Assembly: GCA_028277085.1 (NCBI GenBank) | Contig: JANQHL010000143.1 | Coordinates: 1 to 52,152 of the forward strand | Direction: 5' to 3' | Length of the DNA: 52,152 bases | DNA from: Flavobacteriaceae bacterium | GTDB lineage: Bacteria > Bacteroidota > Bacteroidia > Flavobacteriales > Flavobacteriaceae | Part shown: positions 32,120 through 40,741 of the stretch, in pieces | How positions within the stretch are numbered: the stretch's first letter is position 1 | Layout: every line of letters starts with the position of its first letter | Notes under the pieces: generated by a model | The model's input: the letters and a program-made list of their open reading frames with translations, nothing else | Database searches by the model: none | What the model was told of the DNA's origin: nothing | Translations under genes and position numbers: made by a program

Positions 32120-34081
32120 CTAGTCTATTTTTGTCAATGTTGTTCTAATAAACTTGGATAGCCGATGGTGTTCGGCTTGGTCCGGGATGGCTCTCGGATA
32201 GAATCCGATGATAAAGGTTTCGCTACGGTCAAACAGGGGATTGGTGGTTTCTCCCCTACCAAAACCAAAAACGGTCATCCCATCTTTGCTTTGGACACCG
32301 GCTTCCGAATTCCCCAGATACGAAATCAAGCCTTTTTTCGGGCTATCACTACTATGTGCCATATAAAAGGTCACGTCCAGATCGTTAACCCCAACATAGG
32401 CCCAGTTTAGCGGTTGAAATTGCGCTTCTCCTTTGAAGAAGTCAGGAGTCTTTGATACGGGACCTTCGGTATGGGAACCGAAATAGTAAAAATTGGGTTT
32501 GAATTTACCCCCCGGGGTTCCTTCGTATAAAAACCAGTAGTTGCGATCAGGATCGGTAGTTAAGACTTCAAGTTGGGCGTGGTCATCGTAAAAGGTCCAA
32601 CGCCATTTCCATTTTTTGCTTACCGACTCCGAATATAACTTTCCGTCTTCAAACCAGGAAGTGCACTGGTCAAAACCGGGGTGACCCACTCCATTGTCGT
32701 CCCCTTGATACACCATATTGGGGATACCCCGGAAGGTTCCGGCAGCCCCTTGCGGATAGTCCGAAATGATTTGCTTAAAGGCGATCCAATCGTTGCCGTA
32801 TTTGTCCAGCATACGTGAGAAACCCCCTCCGGCGATGTCATAGTAATAGGTGACCGCTTTTGTGGTAATAACATAATGGTCCTTGCCTTGATATTGGGTA
32901 ATAAGACTGTCCGCTGCTTTCGTTTTCGAGCGATTTTTCCAAAAAAGCACCCAGCGATAATTGTCCCAGGCAGCACCGATGATATCGAGATCCCCATCGC
33001 TATCCATATCAAAAACTTTGGCCCCCAGATGGTTTTCCTTCCCGGTATCTAAAACCGTTTTGGTAAAAGTGGCATTGCCATCATTTAACCAAAGCTGTAC
33101 TTCCAGTTGTTCCCCTTTATGTTCCGCAGTAAGAATGTCTAAATCCCCATCGCTATCCATATCCAGGACATCTAAATTATTGCTGGAATATTGGGTGGTC
33201 AGGGTGGAAGTTATCCACGCATCGTTGGAATTATTGCGGGTAAACCATAGGACATTGCTATCGGGTTCCAAGCCAGGATAGCGTTCCTCTGCAATAATGA
33301 TCTCTACTTTGCCATCGCCGTTCAAATCCCCAATCTTTATGCGGTCAATAGGATGTTCGGTTTGGGCAACATAGTGGTCTTTCCAGGGAGTATCGTATTG
33401 GCCTTCGTTTTCAAACCAGACCAGTATTTTGGGTTCCTCTTCTCCATCCGGTCGCCTTCCACAGGCAATATCCAGATCCCCATCCCCATCGATATCCCCC
33501 ACACCAATGCCCTCATCGGAAGTGTTAGGTCCAATCAGTTGGGTGGGCCATGGGGATTTAGCAGGGTTTTCAGGAATTGAGATCAGATATACATTGCCAT
33601 TTCCGGCAATCAATAGTTCCTGCTTCCCACCAGGAATGATTTGCGCCTTTTCAAAACCTTGACTATTGATGTGCGAGGTGGCGGGGACTTCTGCGATTTT
33701 TTGGCGAACATAACGGGTTCCTTTACGATTCACAGCTTCGTACCAATACATATTTGGCAGGGCTTGTGCGACAATATCAGCATAAGGATCGCCATCCACA
33801 TCCAGGATAAAAATGCCATCCACATTATCATCAAGAACCGTGCGTTTCCAGGGATTGGCGGGCTCCTGCTTGGGTTGATGGTAGATGTATCTTCCCGAAA
33901 CAATATCCAACAGGCCATCGTGGTCCACATCACCGGCGTCAAGGCCAAAATACCGTAACCATTCCGGTTCGTTCCAGTCGCCCCATTTTTGCTTCATGCT
34001 ATCAATAGCCGTGTACTCCCACTGCGGGTAAAGGATACTGCCGACCAGGCAAAGGCTTATGGTAAAGAACAGATTCTTCAT
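32120..34081 (-). CDS. FG-GAP/VCBS repeat protein with unknown C-terminal domain
   Basis: A 653-residue exported protein (signal MKNLFFTISLCLVGSILYPQ). Residues about 40-370 hold repeated D-x-D-x-D-G blades (DVDHDGLLDIVSG, DIDGDGDLDIACG, DLNGDGKVEIIIAE, DMDSDGDLDILTAE, DMDSDGDLDIIGAA), a beta-propeller. From about residue 390 a separate domain follows: YYYDIAGGGFSRMLDKYGNDW, GIPNMVYQGDDNGVGHPG, then NFYYFGSHTEGP and GFGRGETTNPLF. I know this second part only from uncharacterised carbohydrate-related proteins in Bacteroidota; its fold is likely beta-rich. It overlaps the LacI gene by 4 bp, so translation is coupled to its regulator. Confidence 0.85.
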   Translation of the reverse strand: MKNLFFTISLCLVGSILYPQWEYTAIDSMKQKWGDWNEPEWLRYFGLDAGDVDHDGLLDIVSGRYIYHQPKQEPANPWKRTVLDDNVDGIFILDVDGDPYADIVAQALPNMYWYEAVNRKGTRYVRQKIAEVPATSHINSQGFEKAQIIPGGKQELLIAGNGNVYLISIPENPAKSPWPTQLIGPNTSDEGIGVGDIDGDGDLDIACGRRPDGEEEPKILVWFENEGQYDTPWKDHYVAQTEHPIDRIKIGDLNGDGKVEIIIAEERYPGLEPDSNVLWFTRNNSNDAWITSTLTTQYSSNNLDVLDMDSDGDLDILTAEHKGEQLEVQLWLNDGNATFTKTVLDTGKENHLGAKVFDMDSDGDLDIIGAAWDNYRWVLFWKNRSKTKAADSLITQYQGKDHYVITTKAVTYYYDIAGGGFSRMLDKYGNDWIAFKQIISDYPQGAAGTFRGIPNMVYQGDDNGVGHPGFDQCTSWFEDGKLYSESVSKKWKWRWTFYDDHAQLEVLTTDPDRNYWFLYEGTPGGKFKPNFYYFGSHTEGPVSKTPDFFKGEAQFQPLNWAYVGVNDLDVTFYMAHSSDSPKKGLISYLGNSEAGVQSKDGMTVFGFGRGETTNPLFDRSETFIIGFYPRAIPDQAEHHRLSKFIRTTLTKID

Positions 34082-35079
34082 GATTTTTGAGGTATTGGAG
34101 CAACCGAATCACGTTCGATCAGCATAGGTTTCAACATTTGAGGGGCCACTTTTTTTTCGTCCATAAGCTCAAAAAGCATTTCCACGGCAACTTTTCCTAT
34201 TCCTTCCATCGGTTGTTTAATAGCGGTAAGCGAGGGAGAGAGCAATTCAAAATAGGGCTGCTCATCAAAAGCGATCAAAGAGATTTCATCAGGAATGCTA
34301 AAGTCGTATTCTTTTAACGCTTTCATACACCCCATGGCAATTTGATTGTTCAGTGCGAACAAGGCTGTTGGGGTTTCAGGGCGTGCGAGAAGTTCCTTGG
34401 TACTTTCATAACCATTGATCATGCTGTAATCGCTTCCGGCAATTGTAATGTTTTGCGAAAGGCCGTGATTTTGCATCGCGCTTTCGTACCCCTTCACACG
34501 ATGTTCATTAGGGGTGGTGCCGGTAAGTCCCTGAATGCAAGCAATATGGCGATGACCTTTTTCAATTAAAAATGAGGTGGCTTTGTAGGCGCCAAAAAAA
34601 CTATCTGTAGTAACATAGGGGAGGTCTTTGTGCTCAAAATAGCGGTCAAGCAATACTACAGGAACGGCGACTTTTTTTTGAAGATGTTCCCATTTTTCTC
34701 CTACAGGAGCTACCAAAAGCCCATCCACTTTGCGGGAGAGGAGTAGTTGTACGGACTCCTCCTCGATCTGCGTATCATCTTTACTATCGCAAAGCAGTAC
34801 CATTTTACCCCTTCTCCGAAGTTCCTCTTCAACGGTTCGCGCCAGATTGGCAAAGAAAGGGTTGGATATGTCGGGAATAATGAGTCCAATCGTGTTCGTT
34901 TTTTGCAACCGCAGGTTTCTCGCTATTTGGTTTGGGGCAAAATCCAATTGGTTGGCCATTTCCCGAACACGCTGGGCGGTCTTTTCACTAATACGATATT
35001 TTTTCTCCTGCCCGGTGAGTACACGAGAGACAGTTGTGGTGGACATTTCCAGTTCCCGGGCGAGTTCTTTTATTGTCAT
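34078..35079 (-). CDS. LacI-family transcriptional regulator, first gene of operon
   Basis: A 333-residue LacI/GalR-type regulator. The N-terminal helix-turn-helix is MTIKELARELEMSTTTVSRVLTGQ and the hinge helix follows (APNQIARNLRLQKTNTIG). The rest is a periplasmic-binding-protein-like sensor domain (IGLIIPDISNPFFANLARTVEEEL onward). The ligand may be ribose, a nucleoside or a manno-sugar, judged by the genes it accompanies. It is the first gene of a nine-gene minus-strand operon reaching 23580. The ribokinase gene diverges 112 bp away, with a perfect palindrome (35143-35162) in between, so it probably controls both directions and itself. Confidence 0.93.
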   Translation of the reverse strand: MTIKELARELEMSTTTVSRVLTGQEKKYRISEKTAQRVREMANQLDFAPNQIARNLRLQKTNTIGLIIPDISNPFFANLARTVEEELRRRGKMVLLCDSKDDTQIEEESVQLLLSRKVDGLLVAPVGEKWEHLQKKVAVPVVLLDRYFEHKDLPYVTTDSFFGAYKATSFLIEKGHRHIACIQGLTGTTPNEHRVKGYESAMQNHGLSQNITIAGSDYSMINGYESTKELLARPETPTALFALNNQIAMGCMKALKEYDFSIPDEISLIAFDEQPYFELLSPSLTAIKQPMEGIGKVAVEMLFELMDEKKVAPQMLKPMLIERDSVAPIPQKS

Positions 35080-35142
35080 TGGTGGTGGTTAGGCCCGTGC
35101 AGCTTTTTAGAAAACTTGGTGATTCCAATATTAATTCCTAAA

Positions 35143-35162
35143 TTGCACAATCGTTTGTGCAA
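35143..35162. promoter_or_regulatory. LacI-type operator palindrome
   Basis: TTGCACAA and TTGTGCAA are exact inverted repeats separated by TCGT, a 20-bp palindrome with the central CG typical of LacI/GalR operators. It lies 28 bp before the ribokinase ATG and 64 bp before the LacI start. The flank TATTTATTTTG resembles a Bacteroidota -7 box for rbsK. The match is exact; the binding partner is inferred from the adjacent LacI gene. Confidence 0.75.
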
Positions 35163-35190
35163 AACTAGATATTTATTTTGAAATACTAAA

Positions 35191-36114
35191 ATGGGACAGC
35201 AAAAAATTATTGTAGTAGGGAGCAGTAATACGGATATGGTATTGAAATCCAAACACTTACCACTTCCGGGCGAAACAGTCCTTGGTGGGGCGTTTACTAT
35301 GAATCCTGGTGGGAAGGGGGCGAACCAGGCCGTGGCCGCCGCACGCCTTGGAGGGGAAGTAATTTTTATCGCAAGAGTGGGCAATGACCTTTTTGGGGAA
35401 CAAGCCATAAAGGGATTTGCAACGCACGGGATGGATACCCGATTTATCACCAAAGATGAGCATGAAGCTTCCGGAGTGGCTTTAATTATGGTCGACGAAA
35501 ATGGCGAGAATTCCATTGCTGTAGCTTTAGGGGCTAACGGCAAGCTGGACAAGGTCCATTTGCAACCTGCCCTTGGGGAGCTAAAGGATAGTGCATTCAT
35601 TTTAACACAACTGGAATCGCCTTTGGAAACCGTGGAGTACCTAGGGCAACTTTCGAAAGAATATGAGTTAAAGCTGGTCTTAAATCCAGCTCCTGCCCAG
35701 CCCTTGTCCGATGACCTTTTGACTTCTCTATATATCATAACTCCCAATGAAATAGAAGCCGAATTGTTGAGCGGAATAAAAGTAGTGGACGAAGCTTCAG
35801 CAAGAGGTGCCGCTATGGTTTTGCGCCAGAAAGGTGTGGATATTGTTATTATTACCATGGGGAGTCAAGGCGCCTATGTGCTTTCGGATGATCTCGATGA
35901 ATTGATCCCCTCCCAAAAGGTGAAGGTAGTGGATACCACCGCCGCTGGAGATACTTTTAATGGTGCTTTGGTCGTTGCCCTTGCCGAGGGAATGGACTTA
36001 AAATCGGCGGTAGAATTTGCGAATCGGGCAGCAGCCTATGCTGTGGGAATACTGGGGGCACAAACATCAGCTCCCCTCAGAAAAGACATTGAAATACCAA
36101 CCAAAACGAATTAG
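35191..36114 (+). CDS. rbsK: Ribokinase
   Basis: A 307-residue PfkB-family sugar kinase. N-terminal signature NPGGKGANQAVAAARLG (about residues 38-54) and C-terminal VDTTAAGDTFNGAL with catalytic Asp254 define it; the early SSNTDMV is the ribose-side strand. It would phosphorylate D-ribose (or a related furanose) with ATP in the cytoplasm. The gene is divergent from the LacI gene and only 2 bp upstream of the GRP transporter gene. The coupling with nucleoside hydrolases supports ribose as the substrate. No oddities. Confidence 0.92.
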   Translation: MGQQKIIVVGSSNTDMVLKSKHLPLPGETVLGGAFTMNPGGKGANQAVAAARLGGEVIFIARVGNDLFGEQAIKGFATHGMDTRFITKDEHEASGVALIMVDENGENSIAVALGANGKLDKVHLQPALGELKDSAFILTQLESPLETVEYLGQLSKEYELKLVLNPAPAQPLSDDLLTSLYIITPNEIEAELLSGIKVVDEASARGAAMVLRQKGVDIVIITMGSQGAYVLSDDLDELIPSQKVKVVDTTAAGDTFNGALVVALAEGMDLKSAVEFANRAAAYAVGILGAQTSAPLRKDIEIPTKTN

Positions 36115-36116
36115 CT

Positions 36117-37124
36117 ATGTTCATACCTGCAACCTATGCCCTGGCTGTTGTACTCTGTGTCATCACCATGCTATGTTGGGGCTCCTGGGCCAATACGCAA
36201 AAATTGGCCTCCAAAACCTGGGCATTCCCATTATTTTACTGGGATTATGTAATTGGAATTGTACTATTGACCCTGCTCTTCGGATTGACCCTGGGCAGCA
36301 ACGGTGAGTTCGGGAGAGGATTTTTGGAGGACCTGGGGCAAGGCAGTCAGGATTCCTATCTATCGGCTTTTTTGGGTGGTGTTGTGTTTAATATTGCGAA
36401 CTTGTTGATTGTGGCTGCCATTTCCATAGCCGGGATGGCCGTGGCCTTCCCGGTAGGTATAGGGATCGCCCTGATACTAGGGGTAGTGGTGAACTATGTT
36501 GCCAATCCTGTGGGAGACCCGGTATGGCTGTTTTTAGGGGTGGCTCTGGTGGTGGTTGCCATTGTTTTGGATGCTGTCATTTACCGTCGATTACCCGGTC
36601 AAAAAACGACTTCAGTACTAAAAGGATTGTTACTTTCGGTAGCCGGAGGGGTTTTGATGGGTTTCTTTTTCCGTTTTGTGGCGGCTTCCACCTCAACTGA
36701 TTTTGTGCAACCTGAAGCAGGATTGTTTACGCCATACAGTGCGGTATTTGTTTTTTCCCTGGGGATTTTAATCTCTAATTTTTTATGGAACAGTTGGTTC
36801 ATGTACAAACCCATAGCAGGGAACAAGGTCAGCTACGGCGACTATTTTAGACAAGGGACCCCGAAGTTACACACTATCGGTATTTTGGGGGGTATTATTT
36901 GGGGTATTGGAATGTCCCTTAGTCTGATTGCGTCGGAAAAAGCGGGCTTTGCCATTTCCTACGGCCTTGGACAAGGAGCCACTATGGTCGCTGCGGCCTG
37001 GGGGGTATTTATCTGGAAGGAATTTAAAGCGGCACCCAAAGGAACAAATATCCTAATAGCACTGATGTTTACCCTTTTTATCGTTGGCCTGGGATTGATT
37101 GTCTATTCCAGGATTGGGGCATGA
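36117..37124 (+). CDS. GRP-family sugar (ribose-type) transporter
   Basis: A 335-residue membrane protein with about ten hydrophobic helices. It begins PATYALAVVLCVITMLCWGSWANTQKLASKTWAFPLFYWDY, which is the first-helix signature of GRP (glucose/ribose porter) family proteins related to RhaT and the DMT superfamily. Conserved Gly-rich stretches (AFPVGIGIALILGVVVNYVANP and GQGATMVAAAWGVFIWKEF) fit. With ribokinase directly upstream it probably imports ribose released by the secreted nucleoside hydrolases. Other pentoses or nucleosides are possible. Confidence 0.88.
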   Translation: MFIPATYALAVVLCVITMLCWGSWANTQKLASKTWAFPLFYWDYVIGIVLLTLLFGLTLGSNGEFGRGFLEDLGQGSQDSYLSAFLGGVVFNIANLLIVAAISIAGMAVAFPVGIGIALILGVVVNYVANPVGDPVWLFLGVALVVVAIVLDAVIYRRLPGQKTTSVLKGLLLSVAGGVLMGFFFRFVAASTSTDFVQPEAGLFTPYSAVFVFSLGILISNFLWNSWFMYKPIAGNKVSYGDYFRQGTPKLHTIGILGGIIWGIGMSLSLIASEKAGFAISYGLGQGATMVAAAWGVFIWKEFKAAPKGTNILIALMFTLFIVGLGLIVYSRIGA

Positions 37125-37202
37125 TCCGACAAGGCAAAGGACCATAGGGTATAAACGATGGGTTACAGGATTTTTATAAAATTCAAAGGCATTTGTGCTA
37201 CC

Positions 37203-37565
37203 CTACTGTCGTAAAATTTTCTCCATTTTACGCCCCTTGGCCAATTCATCTACCAACTTGTCCAGATAGCGCACTTGTCTCGTGAGGGTATTGTCAATCT
37301 CTTCAATCCGATACCCACAGATCACCCCTTTGATCAGGTGGGCATTTGGATGTACGGTTGCCTCCTGAAAGAAGGTGGCAAAGGTTGCCTTATTATCGAT
37401 AAACGCTTGTAGACGGTTTTCATCAAAACCGGTCAACCAGGTGATCACCTGGTGCAGTTCTTCTTTGGTCCTTCCTTTTTTCTCCACTTTATTCACGTAA
37501 TGAGGATAAACCGAACTAAAGGTCATTTTTGCGATGCGTTGATTGTGTTCTTCCGTGACTTTCAT
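37203..37565 (-). CDS. DUF2200 family protein
   Basis: A 120-residue cytoplasmic protein: MKVTEEHNQRIAKMTFSSVYPHYVNKVEKKGRT followed by EELHQVITWLTGFDE and GVICGYRIEEIDNTLTRQVRYLDKLVDELAKGRKMEKILR. This is the complete DUF2200 family pattern, known from many bacteria and without defined function. No signal or membrane segment. It converges on the GRP transporter gene. It stands alone between two transcription units; no promoter motif is clear upstream. Confidence 0.9.
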   Translation of the reverse strand: MKVTEEHNQRIAKMTFSSVYPHYVNKVEKKGRTKEELHQVITWLTGFDENRLQAFIDNKATFATFFQEATVHPNAHLIKGVICGYRIEEIDNTLTRQVRYLDKLVDELAKGRKMEKILRQ

Positions 37566-37706
37566 TTTTCCTTTTTTAGTTGACGCTAAGTGGCTTACAA
37601 CACCATATTTTCAAAGCTAACAAAAATGACGAAAGGGATACCTACCTAGGTGAACCTGCTTTATACCAATTATCCGTCTTTCTCTTTTACCGCTTCCGGC
37701 ACCATG

Positions 37707-38159
37707 TTAATTTCGTATGGCGGTAACATACACCCAGACAATAAAGAGCAGTTGAAGTGGGATCCTAAACCATAGATAGGCTAAACCGGGCCCGTTTAAC
37801 TCCCCGGTTTGGTAATTAACGTTTTCCATTGCGGCTTTGACGTTTGCCGGGACCATAAGAATGAAAAATAGTAGTAACAGCCAGGCTGTTGGTAATTGCA
37901 ACCTGGGAACCAGCAGCCCAATGGCGAACACTATTTCCAAAACTCCTGTTAGTAGTACAACTTCCTTCTTATATGGTAAAAGATCAGGAACCATAGCAGC
38001 CATTCCTTGAGTAAAGATGAAATGGCCAACAGCGGTAAACAAAAGCATGCAGGCCATTGCTATTCTTCCGGCCAGGGGTAAATTAAATTGTCCACTGCTT
38101 AATCGAATAACGGCAGTAACGATGGCAAATGATAGGAACAAGACAAGTAGTGGTTTCAT
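37707..38159 (-). CDS. DoxX-like membrane protein
   Basis: A 150-residue inner-membrane protein with four hydrophobic helices and the text AGRIAMACMLLFTAVGHFIFTQGMAAMVP followed by LLPYKKEVVLLTGVLEIVFAIGLLVPRLQ, typical of the DoxX/DUF4267-like family. The function of such small quinone-related or stress proteins is not defined. It is encoded right after a Crp-type regulator gene (51 bp downstream), so that regulator may control it. The mature protein ends after a fourth helix. Confidence 0.8.
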   Translation of the reverse strand: MKPLLVLFLSFAIVTAVIRLSSGQFNLPLAGRIAMACMLLFTAVGHFIFTQGMAAMVPDLLPYKKEVVLLTGVLEIVFAIGLLVPRLQLPTAWLLLLFFILMVPANVKAAMENVNYQTGELNGPGLAYLWFRIPLQLLFIVWVYVTAIRN

Positions 38160-38210
38160 TTTTTGTTTACAAATTTCCCTGAAAGCAATGGATTATGAAA
38201 TGAACCCAGG

Positions 38211-38777
38211 TTAAGAAATTCGTTTTCGGATCCTACTTAACGCCTGAGGGGTAACCCCTATATAGGAAGCGATATATTTTAAAGGAATGGATCGAATCAA
38301 TTCGGGTCGTTCAGTAAACAGATTCAGGTAGCGTTCTTCTGCCGTATCTTTAAGCAAGGAAAGCTCTCGTTTTGATTTGATCAGGAACAATTCTTCACTG
38401 GCCTTTCGCCCAATGAGATTTCCGACTTTAGTTTCGGAATACACCGCTTGTAAGTCATTATATGTCAATCGCCATACCGTAGTTTCCTCAACAGCCTGTA
38501 TTGCATATTTAGAGGGCGTTTGTGTCAGAAAAGAATCGTAAGCACTTACGAATGCATTGTTGAAAACGAAACCGAAGGTGAGGTCGTTTTCTATTTTGGG
38601 AATGTACAGACGAACAATGCCACTTTCGATAAAGGAAAGAAAATTTTCAGTTTCTCCTAAGCGGATCAGATCCTGGTATTTTGGAAAGTGTTGTCGCACC
38701 AATTTGGAAGAAAAGATGCTCCAATCTTCCTCAGATATATCAAAGGCCTTCTTAAACTGTGCTCTTAGTTGTTCCAA
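38211..38777 (-). CDS. Crp/Fnr-family transcriptional regulator
   Basis: A 188-residue regulator with an N-terminal cyclic-nucleotide-type beta-roll (residues about 25-115, SFIESGIVRLYIPK) and a short C-terminal winged helix (YLNLFTERPELIRSIPLKYIASYIGVTPQALSRIRKRIS). This short form is very common in Bacteroidota; the effector is usually unknown. The start is a TTG at 38777 (no ATG precedes the fold), with weak Shine-Dalgarno as is normal for this phylum. It may regulate the following DoxX-like gene. Confidence 0.87.
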   Translation of the reverse strand: MEQLRAQFKKAFDISEEDWSIFSSKLVRQHFPKYQDLIRLGETENFLSFIESGIVRLYIPKIENDLTFGFVFNNAFVSAYDSFLTQTPSKYAIQAVEETTVWRLTYNDLQAVYSETKVGNLIGRKASEELFLIKSKRELSLLKDTAEERYLNLFTERPELIRSIPLKYIASYIGVTPQALSRIRKRIS

Positions 38778-39101
38778 AATGAGGTGTTATAGTACTTTCA
38801 ACAATTGTGTTGTGGATTACGGTTTGAAAAGTGGTACTACTCCTGTACCTCCAAAATAGCAATAAAACCAATGAAAAAAAGGATGCAAGGACTCAAAATT
38901 GAGGGTATATGGCCTCCAGGGGTCTCCCCATATCAATCTAAGCGTGCTTCTGCCCTTTACGATACTATACTAAACCGTGGAAAGATCCCGCAATAGCCAT
39001 GTCCTTTTACCTAAAAATGCGCAGTTAGGGCAAAAGGGAATCAAGGCTGTGACCATTAGATTACCCCAAAGCTTTGAAGTAAGACGGTGAATTCGCAAGA
39101 G
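38778..39101. other. 324-bp gene-free stretch with repeat element
   Basis: No reading frame with family sense was found. Its middle (38909-38992) is the non-coding element copy B. The remainder holds nothing I can interpret. Confidence 0.5.
38909..38992 (+). repeat. Dispersed non-coding element, copy B
   Basis: Same blocks as copy A: ATGGCCTCCAG, ATCTAAGCG (38936), CCCTT, ATACTATACTA, GGAAAGATCCCGC (38979). ATATGG and CCATAT flank its first part and could pair. Plus-strand orientation as in copies A and C. Confidence 0.55.
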
Positions 39102-39602
39102 CTATTTATCACACAATTCGATGGTCCAGTACATTAAATTGGAAATGGCCGATGCTAAAAGTAAGATCAGCAACAGATTTACCCTTGTTTTAAATGTATT
39201 AAAACCGGACTCTTCTTCTTCGTGTTTTAATTCATGCTTTAGCTTTTGATGCCCCCGATACTGAGTTTTAATAGCCCCAAAAAGTCGGAGTTCAGCACTA
39301 ATGATCCAAAACGTTAAAAGAAGATACAACAGCAACGCTACTAATATGCCAAGGATCAAGATTGCGGGGCGATCGGGCGGTTGTCCGGAGGGCTCAACGG
39401 TTAAGGGTAGCGTAATGGAACCAATGACTGCCAAAGTAGTGCGGATCATATGCCTCCAGATTAGATCATGCCGGTATTTGTATTCATCCCAGATCAAATT
39501 AGCTTCGTCCTTACATAGTATTTTTGGAGGGGCTGAATCCTTAGCTTGACGTTCCTTGCTCGTAATTTGAGTTTTTGATAATAATTGAATGAAGCGTTTC
39601 AT
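39102..39602 (-). CDS. Membrane protein of unknown function
   Basis: A 166-residue protein from the ATG 39602 (MKRFIQLLSKTQ). Hydrophobic helices are visible near residues 60-75, 83-106 and 141-160; the segment between them carries basic residues (KTQYRGHQKLKHELKHEEEE). The first 50 residues are hydrophilic, with LIWDEYKYRHDLIWRHM. No family was recognised. The last loop is likely cytoplasmic. It is followed 63 bp downstream by nothing on its strand but lies after the alpha/beta hydrolase gene in the same direction. Confidence 0.6.
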   Translation of the reverse strand: MKRFIQLLSKTQITSKERQAKDSAPPKILCKDEANLIWDEYKYRHDLIWRHMIRTTLAVIGSITLPLTVEPSGQPPDRPAILILGILVALLLYLLLTFWIISAELRLFGAIKTQYRGHQKLKHELKHEEEESGFNTFKTRVNLLLILLLASAISNLMYWTIELCDK

Positions 39603-39665
39603 AGATTTGATTTGCACATTATTGATATCACCTCATCAATGACTTCAAAGTTAGCATCAGGTATG

Positions 39666-40439
39666 CTACACCGTTTTTATTTTTTCTAAAATGTCGGTAT
39701 ATAACTGCGACGCATTCTCAATCATATGCCAATGGCCCATCCCCTGATATAGTTTATTGGGGATTTCGTTTTCTTTAAGGAACTTTTGCGTTTCCCGGGG
39801 CGTATCCCTATCACCCCAGATGTATAACGTATTACAAGTTAAGGCATTAAATTCAGTTCCGCATCTATTTGCTTTGATATGTTCCTGGCTGGTCAAGCTC
39901 CAATTCCACATCCCCTCCGGGGTAGCAAAGCACAAACTGCTGTAATAGTTTTGATAGCGCTCCTCCGTTTTTGCCTTCTCGAATATTTCGTTTTTAAAAG
40001 TTGTTACAAATTCTTTTGCCGAATTGAATTGTAAGGGCTTACTGGAAAAGTAACTGTCGGATTCCGTCAAATTCCCCTCGATATTAAAATAGTAGTGTAT
40101 TTTTTCCTTCAAGCTTTGGCAGATCCAGGTCCCAATTAACCCGCCTAAAGAATGCGCAACGATATTTACCCTGTCTTGCGCCGTGGTTTCCTCGGTAATT
40201 ATTTTGGACAGGAGGGTGGCTTGTTCCTTTATGGAAGGAAAGTCGGGTTGTAGCGGGCTTACGCCAAATCCGGGCAGATCCACCACATAAATGTTCACAA
40301 CTTCACATAATGGGGAATCGAATACGGCCTTATACGCTAATCCCGAATCCGCAAACCCATGAATGCACCAAACGGATGGCCTTCCGCTTTGTATTGTATT
40401 GGTTCTGATAAATACGTTATGCCGAATTTGAATGGTCAC
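39666..40439 (-). CDS. Alpha/beta hydrolase
   Basis: A 257-residue alpha/beta-hydrolase. The nucleophile elbow is AHSLGG (Ser about 96), preceded by the oxyanion strand VWCIHGFADSG; the acid is in WGDRDTP and the catalytic His in GHWHMIEN. No signal peptide. Start is GTG 40439 since no ATG gives the N-terminal strand. Substrate unknown; the family covers esterases, C-C hydrolases and peptidases. It lies between the unknown membrane protein gene and the second cassette block, outside the inverted-repeat sites. Confidence 0.87.
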   Translation of the reverse strand: MTIQIRHNVFIRTNTIQSGRPSVWCIHGFADSGLAYKAVFDSPLCEVVNIYVVDLPGFGVSPLQPDFPSIKEQATLLSKIITEETTAQDRVNIVAHSLGGLIGTWICQSLKEKIHYYFNIEGNLTESDSYFSSKPLQFNSAKEFVTTFKNEIFEKAKTEERYQNYYSSLCFATPEGMWNWSLTSQEHIKANRCGTEFNALTCNTLYIWGDRDTPRETQKFLKENEIPNKLYQGMGHWHMIENASQLYTDILEKIKTV

Positions 40440-40533
40440 TTGTTTAATAGATGGGTACTGGTTTTAGATGGTCTTAAAATTACAGGATAAAAAATGGTAA
40501 GATCAAAAACAATAGCCTTTAAACTAGTAAAGG

Positions 40534-40606
40534 GGCCTTCCGCAGCGTAATCTAAGCGGAGGGATTCCTGTTACCTTGATATAATAGGTAACGGGAAAGA
40601 TCGTGT
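40534..40606 (+). repeat. Dispersed non-coding element, copy C (shorter)
   Basis: GGCCTTCCG, ATCTAAGCG at 40550, then TTACC and GATATAATAG, ending GGAAAGATC at 40594. The 44-base step from ATCTAA to GGAAAGATC equals copies A and B; about 8 bases are missing in the first part. Confidence 0.45.
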
Positions 40607-40626
40607 GGAAAAAGATGAAGGGGGAA

Positions 40627-40652
40627 TGAATTATTGCCATTGTTATAAAATG
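40627..40652 (-). repeat. Right arm of an attC-like site (left arm not found)
   Basis: AATTATTGCCATTGTTATAAAATG carries the same core as the other right arms. Its outer part GTTATAAAAT matches the far end of the following cassette (GTTTTACAAC at 41444) at 8 of 10 positions. No matching left arm was seen in 40440-40620, so this end of the block is decayed or is the end of the array. Confidence 0.5.
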
Positions 40653-40741
40653 TTTTTATTCCAGAAAGAATCCCACATCATAACGCTATTTTCAACCACT
40701 TTGAACAATTGTTTCATCGAACCATTGATTTTAGTTTATGG

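Larger units (their letters stand above)
40440..40741. other. 302-bp gap holding element C and a half cassette site
   Basis: This contains two perfect hairpins (CCGC/GCGG at 40540-40560; GTTACCT/AGGTAAC at 40570-40592), the non-coding element copy C, and the right arm of an attC-like site at 40627-40652. No gene is supported. Confidence 0.5.

Noticed and set aside
35076-35858. 260-residue open frame opposite ribokinase
   Set aside because: Ser/Pro-rich translation without domain; ribokinase on the other strand is certain.
37566-37706. Possible cassette boundary (CTTACAACACC near 37594)
   Set aside because: No matching right arm or private end pair could be found around the DUF2200 or DoxX-like genes.
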